Positions 41,754 to 44,697 of a stretch of 44,697 bases of DNA are shown here, piece after piece. The translations under genes were made by a program, and so were the position numbers. The number at the start of each line of letters is the position of its first letter. The first letter of the stretch is position 1. Location of the stretch: contig NZ_JBGQOG010000027.1 of the NCBI RefSeq assembly GCF_052113705.1, positions 1 through 44,697 of the forward strand, in the 5' to 3' direction. Under the pieces are notes generated by a model. The model was not told the DNA's origin and ran no database searches. It worked only from the letters and a program-made list of their open reading frames with translations. Source of the stretch: JBGQOG01 sp052113705 (lineage in GTDB: Bacteria; Pseudomonadota; Alphaproteobacteria; Rhodobacterales; Rhodobacteraceae).

Positions 41754-42911
41754 TCAGCCCTTGCTCAACCAGTCTGCGATCCGGTCAACGCCTTCCGAAA
41801 CGTCCTCCTTCGTTCCGGCGAAGGAGATGCGTATATGGTTTTTGCCGCGCAGGCTGTCGAAATCCACACCGGGTGCGACAGAAACGCCGGCCTCTGCGAG
41901 CAACCTGTAGGCGAAGCTCATGCTATCATCCGTCAGATGGCTCAAATCGGTATAGATGTAGAAAGCGCCATCGGCAGGGTGGGACTTGCCAAGGCCGATT
42001 TCCGGCAGGCGCTTCAGCAGCAGGTCGCGGTTAGCGGCATAGCCGAGCTTGATCGCCTCCAGCTCTTCGGTCGCATCGAGCGCGGCGGTCGCGGCGATCT
42101 GGGACAGGGCATTGACGCTGAGCGCGATGTTCTGCGCCAGACATTCGACCGTGCGCGTCATTGCGGCAGGAACCACCATCCAGCCAATGCGCCAGCCAGT
42201 CATGCAATAGTATTTCGAGAAGCTGTTGATGACGATCACATCGTCCGAGAAGGCCAGGGCGCTTTGCGTCGGGAAGCCATAGACGAGGCCGTGATAGATT
42301 TCGTCCATGACGAGGCGGATGCCGAGATCGCCGCAGGCACCCACGAGCGCACCCAGATCCTCGGGCGAGATCATAGTGCCGTTGGGGTTGTTCGGGCTGG
42401 CAACGATTAATCCCTTGAGGGGTTTGTCAGCCTGCACCTTCGCCAGCATCTCCGGGGTGATGGTCCAGCGGGTGTCCTCGGTCGTGGGAATCTCCACCAC
42501 CTCAAGCCCGAGCGCTATCAGGATATTGCGATAGGCCGGATATCCGGGCGTTGGCAGTCCGACCCGATCACCCACATCGAACAACGACAGGAAGGCCAAG
42601 TTGAACGCAGCCGAGGACCCGGTGGTGACGACAATCCGTTCAGCAGGAACATCCAGACCATGGGTGTCGGCATAATATCGGGAAATGCGCGCACGCAAGA
42701 CGGGAGTGCCGAGGGCTTCGGTATAGCCGATACGGCCGTGCTCAAGGGCAGCCGATGCTGCGGCACGGGCGAGCTTCGGCGTTGGAGCGCCCGGCTCGCC
42801 GACGGCAAGATGGATGATCGAGCGCCCTTCACGCCGAAGCCGGAATGCCTCGGCCATCACGTCCATGGCGCGAAACGGCTCAACCGCGCTGCGCTGAGAT
42901 AGAAATGTCAT
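41754..42911 (-). CDS. Class I aminotransferase in the panB operon
   Basis: 385 aa. The start at 42911 (MTFLSQRSAVEPFRAMDVMA) lies opposite the Lrp gene. Motifs: IHLAVGEPGAPTP, IGYTEALGTPVLRARISRYY, TTGSSAAFNLAFLSLF, LPTPGYPAYRNIL, GLIVASPNNPNGTMI, RLVMDEIYHGLVYG, VINSFSKYYCMTGWRIGWMV (PLP Lys) and KNHIRISFAG (carboxylate Arg). It lies 21 nt upstream of panB. An enzyme converting valine or alanine and 2-oxo acids would supply or drain the panB substrate 2-oxoisovalerate; that specificity is inferred from context only. It is probably regulated by the divergent Lrp-type protein. Confidence 0.88.
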   Translation of the reverse strand: MTFLSQRSAVEPFRAMDVMAEAFRLRREGRSIIHLAVGEPGAPTPKLARAAASAALEHGRIGYTEALGTPVLRARISRYYADTHGLDVPAERIVVTTGSSAAFNLAFLSLFDVGDRVGLPTPGYPAYRNILIALGLEVVEIPTTEDTRWTITPEMLAKVQADKPLKGLIVASPNNPNGTMISPEDLGALVGACGDLGIRLVMDEIYHGLVYGFPTQSALAFSDDVIVINSFSKYYCMTGWRIGWMVVPAAMTRTVECLAQNIALSVNALSQIAATAALDATEELEAIKLGYAANRDLLLKRLPEIGLGKSHPADGAFYIYTDLSHLTDDSMSFAYRLLAEAGVSVAPGVDFDSLRGKNHIRISFAGTKEDVSEGVDRIADWLSKG

Positions 42912-42943
42912 GTTCGTCGACCTCTGAACTCGGGGGGCGGGCG

Positions 42944-42983
42944 GCAAATGATGGTATCCAGATGATGCCGCCGCGCCATTTGC
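42944..42983. promoter_or_regulatory. Inverted repeat between aminotransferase and Lrp genes
   Basis: Arms GCAAATG (42944-42950) and CATTTGC (42977-42983), 26 bp apart, lie in the divergent promoter region. They are candidate Lrp-type operator half-sites for the aminotransferase-panB operon. Confidence 0.4.
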
Positions 42984-43029
42984 ATTGATGACAATTCATA
43001 TACACCACGAACAGAATGAATGGGTTGCG

Positions 43030-43056
43030 TTGTCAGAGCTTATTTTATGCTATACT
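43030..43056 (+). promoter_or_regulatory. Candidate promoter of the Lrp-type gene
   Basis: TTGTCA (43030-43035), a 15-bp spacer and TATACT (43051-43056) lie 40 bp before the start at 43096. The spacer is short for sigma-70, but both hexamers are near consensus. Confidence 0.4.
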
Positions 43057-43095
43057 GGCATCCGAGGAAGATTTCCATCACATGAGCGCAATCAG

Positions 43096-43560
43096 ATGCC
43101 ACAGGCAATGGACTCGATAGATCGCGCCATACTGCGCACGCTGCAACGTGAGGCGAAGATTCAAAACATCGAACTGGCCGAGCGCGTGGGCCTGTCTCCA
43201 TCGCCCTGTCTGCGTCGCGTCCGCCTGCTCGAAGAAGCGGGTGTCATCGAGCGCTACGCCGCGCAACTCAACGCGGCGAAAGTTGGGATGGGCCTCACCG
43301 TGTTCGCGCGTGTCTGGGTAAAAGGGCCGGATGAGGAGACAATCGCGTCTTTCGTCGAGGCCATCATGAAACTGCCCGAGATCATCGAGTGTCACATGCT
43401 GTCGGGCGATTGCGACTTCCTGCTGAAGATCGTCGCCGCCGACCTCGATGCCTACCGGCGGTTCCGGGTCGAGCAACTCGGGCGGATCAAGAGCATCAGG
43501 GATATCAAGTCCGATATACCCATGCAGAAAATCAAAGACACGAGTGAACTTCCGGTCTGA
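43096..43560 (+). CDS. Lrp/AsnC-family transcriptional regulator
   Basis: 154 aa; starts at 43096 (MPQAMDSIDRAILRTLQREA) or 12 nt later. The N-terminal helix-turn-helix is KIQNIELAERVGLSPSPCLR-RVRLLEEAGVIERY. The C-terminal RAM domain contains VFARVWVKGPDEETIASFVE, LPEIIECHMLSGDCDFLLKI-VAADLDAYRRF, with the ligand-binding GDCDFLL turn. Such proteins sense amino acids. It is divergent from the aminotransferase-panB-MFS operon, which it probably controls. Confidence 0.92.
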   Translation: MPQAMDSIDRAILRTLQREAKIQNIELAERVGLSPSPCLRRVRLLEEAGVIERYAAQLNAAKVGMGLTVFARVWVKGPDEETIASFVEAIMKLPEIIECHMLSGDCDFLLKIVAADLDAYRRFRVEQLGRIKSIRDIKSDIPMQKIKDTSELPV

Positions 43561-43584
43561 ATACAAGCGGGGGCTCGCGTTGCT

Positions 43585-43668
43585 ATGGCGGCAATCATTT
43601 CGGTTCAAACGGTGCTAGCCGTGGTCGCCATCCCGCTCGCCATCCTCGCAGTGCAGGCCATGCAATGA
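43585..43668 (+). CDS. 27-residue hydrophobic ORF ahead of the acetyltransferase
   Basis: ATG at 43585, stop TGA at 43666-43668: MAAIISVQTVLAVVAIPLAI then LAVQAMQ. It overlaps the next start (ATG at 43665), so translation may be coupled. The in-frame upstream codons (IQAGARVA) plus this text resemble the last helix of auxin-efflux-carrier-type permeases, so it may be the 3' remnant of a deleted transporter gene rather than an independent peptide. No good ribosome-binding site was seen. Confidence 0.35.
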   Translation: MAAIISVQTVLAVVAIPLAILAVQAMQ

Positions 43669-44225
43669 TGGATGCTCTCGCCGGTCGATCCGTCGAGCTG
43701 GTCGTACTCGATCCTTGCCGTCATGCCGAAGCATTCCACCTTGCCTCGCATGGCGCGGAGAAAGACGCACTGTGGCAATTTCTAAGAGATGGGCCATTCG
43801 CCAACGGGCAGGCCCATCAGGAACACCTTGCTCGCCTCTGCGCTTCCGATCAATTCTCCGGCTATGTCCTCTTTCTTCCCGCCTTGCAGCGGACACGAGG
43901 GGGAACGGAATCCCTGTTCCTGTTGATGCGCCATGCGTTCGAGACGATGAAACTTCGACGGTATGCGTGGCGCTGCGATAGCCGGAACGTGAAGTCAGAA
44001 CGTGCTGCCCTGCGTTTGGGGTTCCGGCAGGAGGGGCACTTGCGGCAACATATGATGGTGAAGGATCACAACCGCGACACGTTGATTTTCTCACTGCTCG
44101 ACATCGAATGGCCGGGCATAAAGGCCGCGCTCACGGCATGCCTTGCCGATAAGAATTTCGATGCACAAGGGAACGTCCGACGAAGTTTGGATGAAATAAA
44201 TCGCCACATGACACCGCTGATCTAG
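43665..44225 (+). CDS. GNAT-family N-acetyltransferase, apparently shortened internally
   Basis: 186 aa. It matches the GNAT group related to RimJ/RimL: LWQFLRDGPFANGQAHQEHL, then FLPALQRTRGGTESLFLLMR, KLRRYAWRCDSRNVKSERAA-LRLGFRQEGHLRQHMMVKDH-NRDTLIFSLLDIEWP. The stretch that usually lies between ARLCASD and GYVLFLPALQRT (two core beta strands, about 30-40 residues) is missing, and the protein is shorter than the usual 210-230, suggesting an in-frame deletion. It may be inactive. Its stop codon (44223-44225) abuts the IS5-type element, so the original C terminus may also be changed. Confidence 0.65.
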   Translation: MMDALAGRSVELVVLDPCRHAEAFHLASHGAEKDALWQFLRDGPFANGQAHQEHLARLCASDQFSGYVLFLPALQRTRGGTESLFLLMRHAFETMKLRRYAWRCDSRNVKSERAALRLGFRQEGHLRQHMMVKDHNRDTLIFSLLDIEWPGIKAALTACLADKNFDAQGNVRRSLDEINRHMTPLI

Positions 44226-44624
44226 GCTCCAGACCCATTGATTTCAGGCTTCTGGCGTGATTCAGGCTCCGCAAGGAGATCTGATCGATGAGCAATCTTT
44301 ACTGGCTGAGCGAGGCGCAGATGGAGCGCCTCAAGCCGTTCTTTCCCACGAGTATCCGAAGGTCGGAAAACAGTCCGGGGGACTGTTTTCCTGAGGATGG
44401 GCGAGCCCCGCGTCGATGATCGTCGCGTGCTGAGCGGCATAATCTTCATCAATCGCAATGTGTTGCGGTGGTGCGATGCGCCGAAGGAATATGGCCTGGC
44501 CAAGACCCTCTACAACCGTCGGAAGCGCTGGAGGTAAGTGGCAAACGCCATTGGTCTGAGTGCAACCACGAACACGGGGTCTTCGCCCGGATCATGGTCG
44601 GCCTGGCCGCCCAGAGCGCCGAGC
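44226..44624 (+). mobile_element. IS5-family (IS427-type) element, broken transposase
   Basis: The element begins near GGCTCCAGACCCATTG after the GNAT stop. ATG at 44288 opens MSNLYWLSEAQMERLKPFFP-TS, is interrupted by a 27-bp palindrome segment, and continues MGEPRVDDRRVLSGIIFINR-NVLRWCDAPKEYGLAKTLYN-RRKRW. It is then frame-broken again near 44537 and resumes as VFARIMVGLAAQSAE before the IS3 insertion at 44625. These are the N-terminal and first DDE-proximal parts of IS427-type transposases. It is inactive. Confidence 0.8.
44365..44391. repeat. 27-bp perfect palindrome inserted in the IS5 transposase
   Basis: GGAAAACAGTCC, loop GGG, GGACTGTTTTCC: 12-bp perfect arms. It interrupts the expected transposase text between FFPTS and MGEPRVDDRR. 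No second copy was seen in the window. It behaves like a tiny mobile or REP-like palindromic element, or a hairpin terminator-like unit. Confidence 0.7.
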
Positions 44625-44697
44625 TGAGCTGCTGCCGGTTTCGTGGACAGCAGGTTAAGCTAGCATATCGCGGGCCTCGAACTCCATCGGGCTGAGG
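44625..44697 (-). mobile_element. 3' end of a second, inverted IS3-family copy (right window edge)
   Basis: On the minus strand the sequence encodes LSPMEFEARDMLA with stop TAA (44655-44657), followed by the IS terminus ending at 44625 (TGAGCTGCTGCCGG in plus orientation). It matches 1-77 inverted apart from one codon (GAT for GCT). It is inserted into the IS5-type element, so two insertion sequences are nested here. Confidence 0.85.

Noticed and set aside
1..44697. CRISPR array, tRNA, rRNA or replication/partition genes
   Set aside because: No regularly spaced repeats, cloverleaf-like sequences, rRNA stretches or rep/par genes were recognised on either strand.

Overview
The window is GC-rich DNA with alphaproteobacterial codon use. 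Gene content (TRAP and TctABC transporters, Liv/HyuAB clusters, GntR/FCD regulators, IS5/IS427-, ISL3-, IS110- and IS3-type transposases) suggests a Rhodobacterales member, probably Paracoccus-like. The genus is inference. No rRNA, tRNA, CRISPR array or replication origin was seen. The region looks like an accessory replicon or genomic island: catabolic operons separated by IS debris and broken genes. Both ends of the window lie inside inverted copies of the same IS3-family element, so it is probably a contig cut at repeats, or the interior of a composite-transposon-like segment.

Layout. (1) 1-1.7 kb: IS3 end, an antibiotic-biosynthesis-monooxygenase gene cut by it, a GntR/FCD regulator with two winged helices, and a decayed IS110 transposase. 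(2) 1.9-5.0 kb: fructose-bisphosphate aldolase and fructose-1,6-bisphosphatase (cbbA/cbbF type), then a leaderless periplasmic-binding-like protein behind a palindrome-rich 311-bp gap. (3) 5.0-11.6 kb: sugar-acid/lactone module: SMP-30 lactonase, TRAP transporter dctQMP, a frameshifted 2-hydroxyacid dehydrogenase, a divergent LigI-like amidohydrolase and a HutC-type GntR regulator. (4) 11.7-24.0 kb: long minus-strand operon tctC-tctB-tctA, IDH/IPMDH-family dehydrogenase, Asp/Glu-racemase-like protein, otnK, otnC, RraA-like aldolase, AbrB-type membrane protein and an aconitase homologue, with a divergent double-winged-helix GntR regulator. This is the best candidate for an undescribed pathway. 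(5) 24.1-26.0 kb: ISL3 element with a nonsense codon beside a truncated sugar-binding-protein gene. (6) 26.0-38.7 kb: aminotransferase, LysR regulator, a complete branched-chain-type ABC transporter, ATP-dependent HyuA/HyuB, an SDR and an HpcH/HpaI aldolase: a likely ring-opening and cleavage pathway for an imported amide or cyclic compound. (7) 38.7-39.5 kb: sbcC and IS110/IS1111 fragments. (8) 39.5-44.2 kb: aminotransferase-panB-MFS-small membrane ORF operon, divergent from an Lrp/AsnC regulator, a short hydrophobic ORF and a shortened GNAT acetyltransferase. (9) 44.2 kb to the end: an IS5-type transposase broken by a 27-bp palindrome and by the second IS3 copy.

How it works together: at least three import-and-degrade modules (TRAP/lactonase, Tct/Otn/aconitase, Liv/Hyu) sit side by side, each next to its own regulator (HutC-GntR, FCD-GntR, LysR). 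This is typical of an acquired catabolic island. Functions are assigned from motifs and gene order only. No database search was possible, and substrates are not established.
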